Under the pieces are notes generated by a model. The model was not told the DNA's origin. It worked only from the letters and a program-made list of their open reading frames with translations, and made no database searches. The position numbers and the translations under genes are program-made. From positions 1-64,000 of the forward strand of contig NZ_JAOZEW010000008.1 in the NCBI RefSeq assembly GCF_025847235.1: a DNA stretch of 64,000 bases, read 5' to 3'. Of this stretch, positions 44,552 through 54,417 are shown piece by piece. Source of the stretch: Flavobacterium shii (GTDB taxonomy: Bacteria; Bacteroidota; Bacteroidia; Flavobacteriales; Flavobacteriaceae). The first letter of the stretch is position 1. Every line of letters begins with the position of its first letter.

Positions 44552-47500
44552 TTAAAAATTTAAACCTATTTCAACTTTTCTTTCTTTTTCAAAAGGCAGT
44601 TCAATATCTATTGATTTTAAAGAACTGTGCGAATACTTGATTATTTCCGTCAGTAATTTTTCGTATTTTAACTGAATTAATTCAATAGTTTCCATGCTGT
44701 AATTTTGAGCATTATAGCTGATATTTCCTCTCAAATTTTCCTCATTTGCAGTAAAAGTGATCAATAGCGGCAATCTGCTGTATGATTCTTCCACAGGTTT
44801 TATTTGCAAATACAATTCTTTATTTACAGTAATATTACTGTAGTCAAACGATGGATTTTGTAATACAAAAAGAACATCTAGCCATACTTTATTTTGAATT
44901 GCTTCGGGTATATCCTGATGCTCATCAATCGACAATAAATTTTGATGCGTTTGATGAAGAATTTCCTGAACAGTGTGTTTTGAATTTATTTGAGTTCTTA
45001 ATGGCAGAGTCTTAACAAACATTCCCAATTGATTTTGTAGGGCTACATTTGTTCTTCCAGAATTAACAGTCCCTACACAAAAGTCATCCTTTTCGAACAT
45101 TTTGTAAACCAACATATTAAAGGCACCAACTAGCAGGGTGTGTAGCGATATATTAAGTTCACGGGCAAAAGCATTTAATTGAGAAGTTTTTACTACCTCA
45201 TAAAGAAAATGATGATGCGCTCCTGAGTTTTTTTCTTCTAAAGGTTCATGATCAAAAGGCACATTATTATCCCATAAAAATCCTCTTAAATAGGTATTCC
45301 AAAAGGCAAGGTTTTTTCCATTATTACTTTTTTGTTGCTTATGCTGCCAAGCGATATAATCTTTAAATTGGAGCTTTGATGAATCGTCATCTTCTATATT
45401 TTCTTTGACTATTGCTCTATATTTATCAACAAAATCTTTTATTAAAATTTCCAGAGACCATCCATCCATTATAATGTGATGGGTTGAGAAGACTAAGTAA
45501 GAATGTTCATTGTCCTGATGAAATAATGCAACTTTCAAAAGTGAGTGTTTTTCCAGATCAAAAGCTTTATTTACATACTCTTTCAGGGTTTTGTCTATTT
45601 CTTTTTCTTTATAAAAAAATTCATGAATTAAAATACCTGCTTCTTCCTGATACAGGATTGTCTGATAGGGAATTCCTCCTATTTCAATAAATTTTGTCCT
45701 TAGGCTTTCATGTTTCTTTTGTATTTCCAAAAATACCTGATCCAAAACAGCTTTATTTATTTGACCATGAATTTTAAATACAGCAGACATATTATAAGCA
45801 ATTGATTTCTCTTTTTGTTGAGAGGCAAGCCAAATGCTATACTGCGAAGGAGTTAATGCATAATACAAGTTTTCTTCAGCCGGTTCAATGTCGGCATTTT
45901 CTTCAATTTCCTTATTTTCCAGATATTTAGAAAGTTCCTGAATGGTAGGATAGTCAAAAATATCTTTTAAAGTTGTTTTATAATACAGTTGTTCACTAAC
46001 AAGATTTATCAATTTTACTGCATTTAATGAATGTCCTCCAAGTGCAAAAAAATTATCTGTAATACCTATTTTTCCTTTTATTCCTAATACGTCTTTATAA
46101 AAATCATGCAGGTAAATTTCTATTGCTGTTGTTGGTATCTCGTTAGAAGCTATTGCTTTTGTAATAGTTATTTCCCGTAATGAAAGTTCCTTTCTATCTA
46201 TCTTTTTATTTGGTGTCAACGGAAATTCTTCTACTTGTATTATTGCATGTGGTACCATGTACTCCGGTAATTCCTGTCGTAATGAACTGATGATTTCAGC
46301 AGGACTAAACTCTTGAGTTTCCATAATTACATAAGCAAGTAGTAAAGCTTCCTGTTCTTTGTTTTTCTGAGCAACAACTACAGACGCTTTAATAGTACTT
46401 ATCAGGTTTAGCTTGGTTTCGATATCTCCAAGTTCAATACGGTATCCTCTTATTTTTACCTGATTGTCATTACGACCCAAAAACTCAATTTCTCCTTTTT
46501 CGTTCCAACGTCCTAAATCTCCGGTATTGTATATTTTTTGATTATGATCAAACGGACTTTGAATAAATTTTTCATTAGTCAATTCCTCATTTTTAAAATA
46601 TCCTTGTGCCAATCCGTCACCACCAATATAAATAGTTCCTGCACTTCCAATAGGAAGAAGCTGCATGCTTTGATCGAGAATATATAGTTTTGTGTTATTA
46701 ATAGGTTTACCAATATTAGAGGCTTCGTTCACCTGCATTATTTTTTTACAACTGGACCAAATAGTTGTTTCTGTTGGACCATACATATTCCATAATTCAG
46801 CATTGGTTTCCAGTAATTTTTGTGATAATGTTTCGCTTAGCAAATCACCACCACATAAAATTTTGATCAACTTATTTCCTTTCCAACCAGCATTGTAAAG
46901 CATTTGGTAAAAACTTGGAGTTGCCTGGATTATGGTTGGTTTTAATTCCTCTAATACTCTTACAATCGCCAACGGATCGGCCAAGAGTACTTCACTAGCA
47001 ATATAAAGCGTAGCACCACTAATTAACGGAGTAAAAAATTCAAGTATTGAAATATCAAAAGATTGTGTTGTAACAGAAAACAGATAATCATTCTCTTCGA
47101 TTTTAGGTTCCTGTTGAATACTAATTAAAAAATTAAGCAATGATTTATGGCTAATTGCTACTCCTTTAGGATTACCGGTAGACCCAGAAGTATAAATAAT
47201 ATAGGCTGTGTTTACAGAAAGCGTCTTCTTTAATATACCCTGCTTTAGATCAATTACGCCATTAAATACCAAATCAATATCAATAATTTCCCTGTTTATA
47301 CCTATACTCGTTTTTAGATCATGAGTGGAAATAATTTGCTCTACTTCGCTATGATCGATAATGTATTCCAAACGATCTTTAGGAAAGGACGGATCTAATG
47401 GAATATAAGCATTTCCTGATTTTAAAACTCCTAATAAAGTGGCCACAAGATTTGCAGAACGATTCATCAAGACTGCAACAGGAGTCGGTTTTTCTTTATT

Positions 47501-48997
47501 GACGTTTTTTTGCAAATGGAAGGCAATTGTATCCGAATACAAATCCAGTTCCAGATAAGTAAACGCTTTATCCTGATCTTTCAAGGCAATTTTATTCGGA
47601 TTTTTACTCACTTGCTCTTTAAAAGAATCTAATAATGTCGCTTCTGCAGTATAATCAAATTGTGTGGTATTGAATTTCTCCAGTAACTGTTCTTTTTCAG
47701 TTGCTGTAATGTATTGGTAATCTGAAAGTATTTTTTTAGAATTATCAATTACCTCTGAAAGCAATGTTTCAAAATGTTCTGTAACCCTTATAATATCAGC
47801 CTGATTAAAATAATTTATATTATAGTCAAAGTCAATTTTTACATCTTCCAATTGGTCAAATTCACGAATATAAATCGCCAATGCAACGCGCTCAGAATGA
47901 TGTGATAATGGAATTACTTTTGTCTCGGTATTAATAAAATGATCCGCATAATTCTGTTTTTCATAAGACAATGTAATATTAAATAACCTTTGACTTTCCT
48001 GAAATAAGCCTAATTCTTTAATCAATTTCCCCAAAGGAAATCTTTGATGACGGTAATCCTGACGTAATTGCTGCCTGATGTTTTTGAGAAGGTTTTCAAA
48101 ATCATCTTCCATATTATATTGTATGCGCAGTGGCGAAACTCCCATAAACAACCCCACCGTTTTCTTGAATATAGATTTGCCTCTATTTAAGACTGGAAGT
48201 CCAATAGTAAAATCAGTATTTTGGTGTTTTCTTCCAAAATAAAGATATAAAATCCCTAGTATAACATGAAACGTAGTAGATCCCAAGTCTTTACTTACTT
48301 GTTCCAATTGATTGTAAACAGAACGCTTTATAGTAATTTCTCTTCTCTTGCTTTCATTAGGTTTACCAGTATTTTCTGTTTTCTCCAGTAACTGTTCCGG
48401 AAGCACTTTAAATCTGTCTTTCCAATAATTCTTGTCATTCTCATAATCATCAGATGAAAAATAAACCTCATCATCAATTGCAAAATCCCGATAAGTATAG
48501 GGATATTCAGACATTACCACTCCAGAAATCACAATTTCGTTGTAGTTTTTCACTAATCGTTGAAACATTAAAGAAGTTCCCCATCCATCTGTAATGATAT
48601 GATGGTACACCGAAAATAAATAATGATGTGTATCGTTTACTTTTATCAAGATAAACTTGTGCAGCAACTCTTTAGTATCTAGTTTAACGGACACCTGAAA
48701 TCTTTGTTGCATGAATTCATTTGCTTCGGCATCTGCATCCTCACCAAAAGAGAAATCCATATATTCTAAAAACGAATCATGCTCTTTTAGAGTCTGAATC
48801 TTAACCTGTTTTTCGGATTGATTTATAATGCTCCTGTAAGAATCATGCTGATTAATCAAGGCTATATAAGCCTGATTTAATACTTCATATGAAATATCTC
48901 CTTTTATAAAAATCTTTGCTCCTATGTTATAAATAGGATCATCAGGATACATAAGTTGTTCAAAATAAACATCTTGCTGAGGAAGTGTGAGTTTCAT
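44552..48997 (-). CDS. Nonribosomal peptide synthetase, C-A(Gly)-T-C
   Basis: Called from the ATG at 48997 (MKLTLPQQDVYFEQL), 11 codons inside a longer frame that starts at 49030 with an atypical MRGFFSLIFIK. About 1481 residues. Domains: condensation 1 with HHIITDGW (about 48590), adenylation with YTSGSTGNPKG (about 47170) and TGDLGRWN, carrier with FFALGGHSL (about 46040), and condensation 2 with HHIIMDGW (about 45470). The ten-residue code aligned by hand to GrsA is DILQLGMIWK, close to published glycine codes. There is no A or TE after the last C domain, so it must pass its product to another subunit or release it by condensation. Its first C resembles starter-type domains. Confidence 0.93.
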   Translation of the reverse strand: MKLTLPQQDVYFEQLMYPDDPIYNIGAKIFIKGDISYEVLNQAYIALINQHDSYRSIINQSEKQVKIQTLKEHDSFLEYMDFSFGEDADAEANEFMQQRFQVSVKLDTKELLHKFILIKVNDTHHYLFSVYHHIITDGWGTSLMFQRLVKNYNEIVISGVVMSEYPYTYRDFAIDDEVYFSSDDYENDKNYWKDRFKVLPEQLLEKTENTGKPNESKRREITIKRSVYNQLEQVSKDLGSTTFHVILGILYLYFGRKHQNTDFTIGLPVLNRGKSIFKKTVGLFMGVSPLRIQYNMEDDFENLLKNIRQQLRQDYRHQRFPLGKLIKELGLFQESQRLFNITLSYEKQNYADHFINTETKVIPLSHHSERVALAIYIREFDQLEDVKIDFDYNINYFNQADIIRVTEHFETLLSEVIDNSKKILSDYQYITATEKEQLLEKFNTTQFDYTAEATLLDSFKEQVSKNPNKIALKDQDKAFTYLELDLYSDTIAFHLQKNVNKEKPTPVAVLMNRSANLVATLLGVLKSGNAYIPLDPSFPKDRLEYIIDHSEVEQIISTHDLKTSIGINREIIDIDLVFNGVIDLKQGILKKTLSVNTAYIIYTSGSTGNPKGVAISHKSLLNFLISIQQEPKIEENDYLFSVTTQSFDISILEFFTPLISGATLYIASEVLLADPLAIVRVLEELKPTIIQATPSFYQMLYNAGWKGNKLIKILCGGDLLSETLSQKLLETNAELWNMYGPTETTIWSSCKKIMQVNEASNIGKPINNTKLYILDQSMQLLPIGSAGTIYIGGDGLAQGYFKNEELTNEKFIQSPFDHNQKIYNTGDLGRWNEKGEIEFLGRNDNQVKIRGYRIELGDIETKLNLISTIKASVVVAQKNKEQEALLLAYVIMETQEFSPAEIISSLRQELPEYMVPHAIIQVEEFPLTPNKKIDRKELSLREITITKAIASNEIPTTAIEIYLHDFYKDVLGIKGKIGITDNFFALGGHSLNAVKLINLVSEQLYYKTTLKDIFDYPTIQELSKYLENKEIEENADIEPAEENLYYALTPSQYSIWLASQQKEKSIAYNMSAVFKIHGQINKAVLDQVFLEIQKKHESLRTKFIEIGGIPYQTILYQEEAGILIHEFFYKEKEIDKTLKEYVNKAFDLEKHSLLKVALFHQDNEHSYLVFSTHHIIMDGWSLEILIKDFVDKYRAIVKENIEDDDSSKLQFKDYIAWQHKQQKSNNGKNLAFWNTYLRGFLWDNNVPFDHEPLEEKNSGAHHHFLYEVVKTSQLNAFARELNISLHTLLVGAFNMLVYKMFEKDDFCVGTVNSGRTNVALQNQLGMFVKTLPLRTQINSKHTVQEILHQTHQNLLSIDEHQDIPEAIQNKVWLDVLFVLQNPSFDYSNITVNKELYLQIKPVEESYSRLPLLITFTANEENLRGNISYNAQNYSMETIELIQLKYEKLLTEIIKYSHSSLKSIDIELPFEKERKVEIGLNF

Positions 48998-49086
48998 TTT
49001 AATAAAAATTAAGGAAAAGAATCCCCGCAAACTTCAAATAAATGAAGTTTGTAAGAATTGTTCGTCGGTTAAAAAATTTACTTAAA

Positions 49087-50718
49087 TCAGGCCCAGATAT
49101 TTTCGGCCAATTCTTCTTTGCTCGTAGTTTTCATCTCTTTGACAATAGTGCCATAATCGAATTTTATGATTCTGTCTGCCAGATGAAAATAGGCATCATC
49201 ATGAGTAACTGCAATGATTGTCTTGCCTGCTTCCTTAAATTTTGGTAAAAGAAATTCATAAAAATACTTTCTGAAATGCGGATCCTGATCAGCAGCCCAT
49301 TCATCCAAAACCATTATGGGTTTATTCTCCAATAAATTAAATATCAATGACATTCGCTTGCTTTGCCCTTTTGAGAATTTTCTTCTTATAGAAGCATCTT
49401 TATCATCTAAAATAATTTGATCCATCTCCATCGTTTTCAATAACTCGATGTATTCTTTATTGTTTTCTAAAGTATAATTGTCATAATTTTTAGAGAACAA
49501 ATGATTATCTGTAAATACAGCTGCAATCAAATCCTGTATATTTTCTCCCTTACTACCATTTTGTTCATCTATGATTATCTCCCCCACAGTAGGTTTGTAT
49601 AATCCGGTAAGTAAGTTTATAAAGGTACTTTTGCCTGAACCGTTCCCTCCTACTATAAAAATGGTTTCTCCTTTTTGAATGTTTAGGTTTATTGGCCCTA
49701 ATTGAAACGCTGGATCTTCATCTTTACTTAAATAAGAGAAACCAACGTTATTAAAATTCAAAGATTCAAAATCATGTAGCATAACTTTTTTAGGTTCTGT
49801 TTCTTCTTCAGGAACTTCAAAATCTTTCATAAATTTTGAAATCCTTGAATTTGCAACAAAAAATCGGGTATAAAGCTGCTGTAGGTTAATGATATTATTG
49901 ATTGGTCCGGATATAAATAAAATAATCACCACATAAGAAATAACATCTTCTCTAGAAAGCAGATTAAATGCCGGTAATACAAATAAAATTACTGATACCA
50001 CAAAATATAATCCGTATTGGCTAATTAAATTTATGGACAGAAAGACATAATTTATATTAAAATCTAAATTCATTGCTTCATCCCTGTTTGGGACTATAAA
50101 TTTGTTCATTAAATTATCTCTTCTTAGAAAATTAATTTTTAATTCTTTAAATCCTCTTATGACATCATCCACAGATTTATAATATCCATCATTATATTCT
50201 CTTAACTCATTAACTTTTTTTGACATGGTGTTCATTACAATAAAATAGCAGGCGCCTACCATAACAATAAGTGCTACCACTATTAGGGCCGACACTAATG
50301 AAAGTGTAAACATATAGATTAGACACAGAACGAGCATTAGGAGCGAATTGATGGTATGTGTTACTGTATAAGGCAATAATGAAAAAGTCCTTAAATCTTC
50401 GACAACTGTATAAAATCGCTGCGATCCGTACTGTTCCAGTTTTAACAATGGTACACTTAATATCTGTTTAAAAATTTTCTTCTCATTTTCATAAAGCATA
50501 TTGAATGAAAACTTATTAAGTTTTTTCTGAAAGATGACATTCAGTAAATAAGTATACACAAGAATTGAAGTAAATACAATTCCCATATAATCATTGAGGA
50601 AAGCCTTGTTTCCTCCCATTACATTATTAATGATGTACACTATCGCAAATGTTAATAAGGTATTTGGAATGGCATATAACAGTAAATAAAGAATCTCTCT
50701 TTTTTTTATTTTTAGCAT
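49087..50718 (-). CDS. Cyclic-peptide/siderophore-type ABC exporter (PvdE/SyrD family)
   Basis: 543 residues, half-transporter. Six TM helices (about 10-30, 45-62, 125-165, 225-275) precede the ATPase domain with Walker A GGNGSGKST (357-365), the signature FSKGQSKRMSLIF and Walker B MVLDEWAADQDPHFRKYFYE. The DEWAADQDP form is the trademark of the cyclic-peptide export ABC subfamily seen next to pyoverdine and syringomycin genes. It probably moves the NRPS product to the periplasm. It starts 13 bases after the 119-residue unknown, so operonic. Confidence 0.94.
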   Translation of the reverse strand: MLKIKKREILYLLLYAIPNTLLTFAIVYIINNVMGGNKAFLNDYMGIVFTSILVYTYLLNVIFQKKLNKFSFNMLYENEKKIFKQILSVPLLKLEQYGSQRFYTVVEDLRTFSLLPYTVTHTINSLLMLVLCLIYMFTLSLVSALIVVALIVMVGACYFIVMNTMSKKVNELREYNDGYYKSVDDVIRGFKELKINFLRRDNLMNKFIVPNRDEAMNLDFNINYVFLSINLISQYGLYFVVSVILFVLPAFNLLSREDVISYVVIILFISGPINNIINLQQLYTRFFVANSRISKFMKDFEVPEEETEPKKVMLHDFESLNFNNVGFSYLSKDEDPAFQLGPINLNIQKGETIFIVGGNGSGKSTFINLLTGLYKPTVGEIIIDEQNGSKGENIQDLIAAVFTDNHLFSKNYDNYTLENNKEYIELLKTMEMDQIILDDKDASIRRKFSKGQSKRMSLIFNLLENKPIMVLDEWAADQDPHFRKYFYEFLLPKFKEAGKTIIAVTHDDAYFHLADRIIKFDYGTIVKEMKTTSKEELAENIWA

Positions 50719-50731
50719 GATAACGTGCGAT

Positions 50732-51091
50732 TTATGTTAATATTAATTTTAGTTCGACCCTTTCAGCGTCGATTTGGTGGATCCTTTCTTCAATATCTGT
50801 TGGCTCCATATTGCCTTCAAAAGTTTCAATTATCTTTAACAACAACTTCACTATTTTCACTGCTATGGACTGTTTTTTCTCAACATTGTGGCATGCTGAC
50901 AGCGTTTCATTAAACATAAAATTCAGACTGCCTAAGATGTACCTGAACTTCATCGACAGGTTTTCTGAAATTAGAACATCATTAATGATGATAGGTTCCA
51001 AATCGTTTTTATTCTGGATTGTAGTCTTAATATCAAATATATAAACATACCCATCTGCAACACAATACACTTCTCTTATATTATTATCCAT
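50732..51091 (-). CDS. Unknown 119-residue protein in the NRPS operon
   Basis: No signal peptide or TM helix. The first half is beta-like (IREVYCVADGYVYIFDIKTT) and the second is a long helical stretch with alternating charges (EKKQSIAVKIVKLLLKIIETFEGN, IEERIHQIDAERVELKLIL) that could form a coiled coil. It lies between the type II thioesterase and the exporter with 57 and 13 bases on either side, so it is part of the operon. It is not MbtH-like (no NxExQxSxWP pattern) and I do not recognise a family. Confidence 0.78.
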   Translation of the reverse strand: MDNNIREVYCVADGYVYIFDIKTTIQNKNDLEPIIINDVLISENLSMKFRYILGSLNFMFNETLSACHNVEKKQSIAVKIVKLLLKIIETFEGNMEPTDIEERIHQIDAERVELKLILT

Positions 51092-51148
51092 ATCTTTTTA
51101 AAATTTTAATTACTAAAGTTTATATGTTAAGAAAGCAGAATCTGCTTT

Positions 51149-51868
51149 TTAAATTTCTAATAAATCCTTTTTTTTAACTGAAAAAGATTTTTTTAATACT
51201 GCAGCTAATTCTTCCGGATGACGATAGATAAAAAAATGATTCCCATCCAGAACACGATATTGAAAATCAGAATCTGTAAATTTTTCCCAGTTTTCAATTT
51301 CATGGCAGGTCTCTTCTTCAGTTCCCATCATGGCATAAATTGGAGTATTAATTACAATCCCTTTCTCTGAGAAGTAATCTTTTTCAAGGCATTCAAAATC
51401 AGCGCGTATTATGGGTGCAAAAAAATCATATAATTCATCATTTTTAAGCACTTCTTCCGGAATTCCTCCCAATTCCCTCAATTCGTCTTTAAATTCAGCA
51501 TCACTTAATAAATACCGCATGAAATCTTTTTTCTTTTTTACCCCAGGACCAGCATTTCCGGAAACTATTAGTTGTTCTGGAAAATGACCCAATTTTTCTA
51601 ACTTCGAAACCACACTTAATCCTAATGTAGCTCCCATACTATGTCCATATATAACAAACGGACTTCCGCTTCTCAACTTTACAATTTGATTGCAATAATC
51701 ATCTATTGCCTTTTCTTTTGACCTGATGAGATTTTCATCCATTCTTTTGCCTCTTCCTGGTAATTCGAGAGCAATAGAGATGATACTATAATCAAGTTTC
51801 TTTTTAAGAAAATCAAACGAAAATGAACTGCCTCCTGCAAAATGCAAAAGAAATAACTGGTTTTTCAT
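51149..51868 (-). CDS. Type II thioesterase
   Basis: 239 residues. Classical stand-alone NRPS thioesterase that removes stalled or wrong groups from carrier domains. Visible are the start LFLLHFAGGSSFSFDFLKKKL, ALELPGRGKRMDE, the nucleophile Ser77 in GHSMGA, and His in LDGNHFFIYRHPEEL. At the usual GxxD site the text is MMGTEEETC, so the acid may be Glu. Ten bases separate it from the upstream barrel gene. Since no TE domain is visible in either synthetase, this enzyme may also take part in release, though this is inferred. Confidence 0.93.
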   Translation of the reverse strand: MKNQLFLLHFAGGSSFSFDFLKKKLDYSIISIALELPGRGKRMDENLIRSKEKAIDDYCNQIVKLRSGSPFVIYGHSMGATLGLSVVSKLEKLGHFPEQLIVSGNAGPGVKKKKDFMRYLLSDAEFKDELRELGGIPEEVLKNDELYDFFAPIIRADFECLEKDYFSEKGIVINTPIYAMMGTEEETCHEIENWEKFTDSDFQYRVLDGNHFFIYRHPEELAAVLKKSFSVKKKDLLEI

Positions 51869-51878
51869 ATCAAATTAA

Positions 51879-54263
51879 TTAATTACTTCTGTTTCTTTCT
51901 TCTTCATTACCATAACTCCTTTTTTGAGAGGTAATCTTATCATTGCCAAACATATAATTGAGAGAAATCCTAAAATATCTATTACTAGGATAAGCAATAT
52001 AATTTTGTTGTACATTATTAACTTCTGAAGACATTCTTCTGGAACTTGAGTTAAAAATATCAAACACGCCTGCAGATAAATTCAAATTCCTGTATAGTGA
52101 TTTATAGGTAAAAGCAAGATCTATAGAAGATGCCTGTGAATACTTATACAGGTTGTCATTATAAGGCGAATCATACCAAAAATTGACTTCTGCAAGAACT
52201 TTTCCGGCCTTATCCAGTGTAAATACATTGTTGATAGATCCGTAAAATTCAAGACCGTTTCTAACTGGTGCATTAACGTCGGGATTTGTTTTCTTTGAAA
52301 CGGAATAATTAAAAAATAAGGTATTATCTGTTTTCCACCAGGAGAAAAGTGCCAATTGATAGTTTTCTGTTAACGAATAAATATAATTATTATAAAAATT
52401 ATCCTGAATAACTAATTGTTCCTGAGTAGCTTCATCTAAATCAAAAATAAGCCCAAAAGCATTTGTCTTTGCCGTGAATGATAATTTACTATTCAAATTA
52501 TTTTTATAGGTATGGGAAAATTCAAAATTATCTATATAAGCGGGCTGCAAATTTGGATTTCCTTGTGATGATATTTTGCTGTTAACAAAATAACGCAGCG
52601 GATTTAATGATGAATAATTAGGACGCTCAATTCTTCTTCCATAATTAAATACATACATATTATCATCATTTTTTTGATAAGAAAAAAATACGGTTGGGAA
52701 AAATTTAAAATATTCATTGCGGTTCACTTGGTTTAATACCTTTGATTCTCCTTTCGTTAATGTATATTCAGTCCTTAAACCTAGTTGGATTTGTATTTTA
52801 TCATTGATCTTTTTTGTTCCATTAGCATACAGAGCTTGTATGTTTTCCTGATAATTGAAGTTATCTGAAAGTCCAGGATTAAAAACCGGGCTTCCTGTTA
52901 TTAGATCATAATTGATCGTGTTATATTCTGTATTTATAAAGCTTATTTTGGTACCGTATTGAAAATTTGCAAATTTGGTAGGATGATCAAAGTCTATTTT
53001 TGTATTATAGTTTATTATACTTTGGTTTGTATGTGTATCATTGGCAAAATCAATATTAGAAAAATTATAATTTGGATCGTATCTATTGGATAGTATATAA
53101 TTTGACATATCCTGATTATATCTTAAAATATCAAAATTGAATACTAGCTTTTTCCCTAGTGTATCCAGCTTATTTTCAACAAAAAAATTCAACAAATGAT
53201 TATTCTTGTTACTATTAAATTTCCCTTTACCTATTAAATATCCATTAATTTCATTATTGGAATTAAAAATTTGAGTCGTAGAGTTATCATCTGCATTTGT
53301 CTTTACAAAAGATCCTGTATACTGCATTCCTATTTTAGTATTTTTACTTGCATCATAATCAAATAGAAACCTTGGAGAAAAAACTTTATCCTTGAAATCT
53401 TGCAGAGTTCTTAATTTTAAAGGTTCATCTTTAAACGAAATTTCCAGACGCTGGTCTTTATTGGTCATCCCATCCTCATATCCCGCACTCAATGTTAAAT
53501 TGACTTTATTTTTTCTATAACTGAAATTATTATTTAGTGTTTGTTTACCAAATTTAGCCTGAATGTGAGTGAGCGAAATATTATCACTCCATGAATCCTT
53601 TTTTGATTTTTTGAAAATAATATTTACAATTCCGCTATTTCCTTCTGCTTCATATTTAGAAGATGGGTTAGCAATTATTTCGATTTCTTTGATATCGGTT
53701 GCAGACAAAGTGGCAAGAAAATTTTTAAGGTCTTCGCCAGATAACTGAACCATCTTTCCTTCTACCATTACTTTTACACCGCTTTTGCCCAGCATAGTAA
53801 TCTGATCGTTTTTTAAAATCAAACCAGGCGTTCTTTTTAAGGCATCGAACGCATTTCCGGTACTTGCAATTGGGCTGTTTTGGACAGAAAAGATAGTTTT
53901 ATCCAGTTTTCTTTTTACCAGATTGCCTGAACTTTTAATCACTACTTCTCCTAATATAGTTGCTTTCTTTTCTAAAAAAATATAACTAAGTTGTAGGTTC
54001 TCATCTATCTTAAATTCTTTTATAAATGACTCATAATCTGAATGATTAATTATTAATGTGTAAGTACCTTTGGGAATTACAAACTCAAAAGAACCATCTT
54101 GACCTGTAGCCATTTTTTTGATAATCTGATTATTCTGATCAGACAAGACAACAGTTGCATTAGCCACCAAAATAGTCTCGTCCTTTAAGATTCCGTTAAC
54201 CTTTACTTGCGAAAAAGAACAAAAGGGTATTAAGATTATAAATATTAATATTATGTTTTTCAT
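51879..54263 (-). CDS. Outer-membrane beta-barrel protein with carboxypeptidase-like N-domain (TonB-receptor-like)
   Basis: 794 residues. Signal peptide (MKNIILIFIILIPFCSFSQ), then a carboxypeptidase-regulatory-like beta-sandwich (20-105), then a plug-like segment (about 110-225; NAFDALKRTPGLILKNDQITMLGK, IEIIANPSSKYEAEGNSGIVNII), and a long barrel with FPTVFFSYQK and RIERPNYSSLNPLRYF. This is the outer-membrane beta-barrel family 3 (OMP_b-brl_3) pattern. A TonB box is not identified. In this operon it may carry the peptide product, or its metal complex, across the outer membrane. Confidence 0.88.
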   Translation of the reverse strand: MKNIILIFIILIPFCSFSQVKVNGILKDETILVANATVVLSDQNNQIIKKMATGQDGSFEFVIPKGTYTLIINHSDYESFIKEFKIDENLQLSYIFLEKKATILGEVVIKSSGNLVKRKLDKTIFSVQNSPIASTGNAFDALKRTPGLILKNDQITMLGKSGVKVMVEGKMVQLSGEDLKNFLATLSATDIKEIEIIANPSSKYEAEGNSGIVNIIFKKSKKDSWSDNISLTHIQAKFGKQTLNNNFSYRKNKVNLTLSAGYEDGMTNKDQRLEISFKDEPLKLRTLQDFKDKVFSPRFLFDYDASKNTKIGMQYTGSFVKTNADDNSTTQIFNSNNEINGYLIGKGKFNSNKNNHLLNFFVENKLDTLGKKLVFNFDILRYNQDMSNYILSNRYDPNYNFSNIDFANDTHTNQSIINYNTKIDFDHPTKFANFQYGTKISFINTEYNTINYDLITGSPVFNPGLSDNFNYQENIQALYANGTKKINDKIQIQLGLRTEYTLTKGESKVLNQVNRNEYFKFFPTVFFSYQKNDDNMYVFNYGRRIERPNYSSLNPLRYFVNSKISSQGNPNLQPAYIDNFEFSHTYKNNLNSKLSFTAKTNAFGLIFDLDEATQEQLVIQDNFYNNYIYSLTENYQLALFSWWKTDNTLFFNYSVSKKTNPDVNAPVRNGLEFYGSINNVFTLDKAGKVLAEVNFWYDSPYNDNLYKYSQASSIDLAFTYKSLYRNLNLSAGVFDIFNSSSRRMSSEVNNVQQNYIAYPSNRYFRISLNYMFGNDKITSQKRSYGNEEERNRSN

Positions 54264-54417
54264 TTTTTATTTAATTAAGCTTTTTCTAATTACTGGTAGA
54301 TTATACCTTTTGAGTCTGTATTTAAGCTTTTACACTAATATTCGAGTATAAAAACCAATCCATGCCATTCTGTTAAGAAACAGCATGAATAGTATTTTAT
54401 AATAAAAGTTTGTAGCA

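Noticed and set aside
48998..49030. ATG at 49030 as start of the second NRPS
   Set aside because: The extra 11 residues (MRGFFSLIFIK) are hydrophobic and unlike C-domain starts; MKLTLPQQDVYF is the usual beginning.
50732..51091. MbtH-like protein in the NRPS operon
   Set aside because: The 119-residue protein is too long and lacks the MbtH signature residues.
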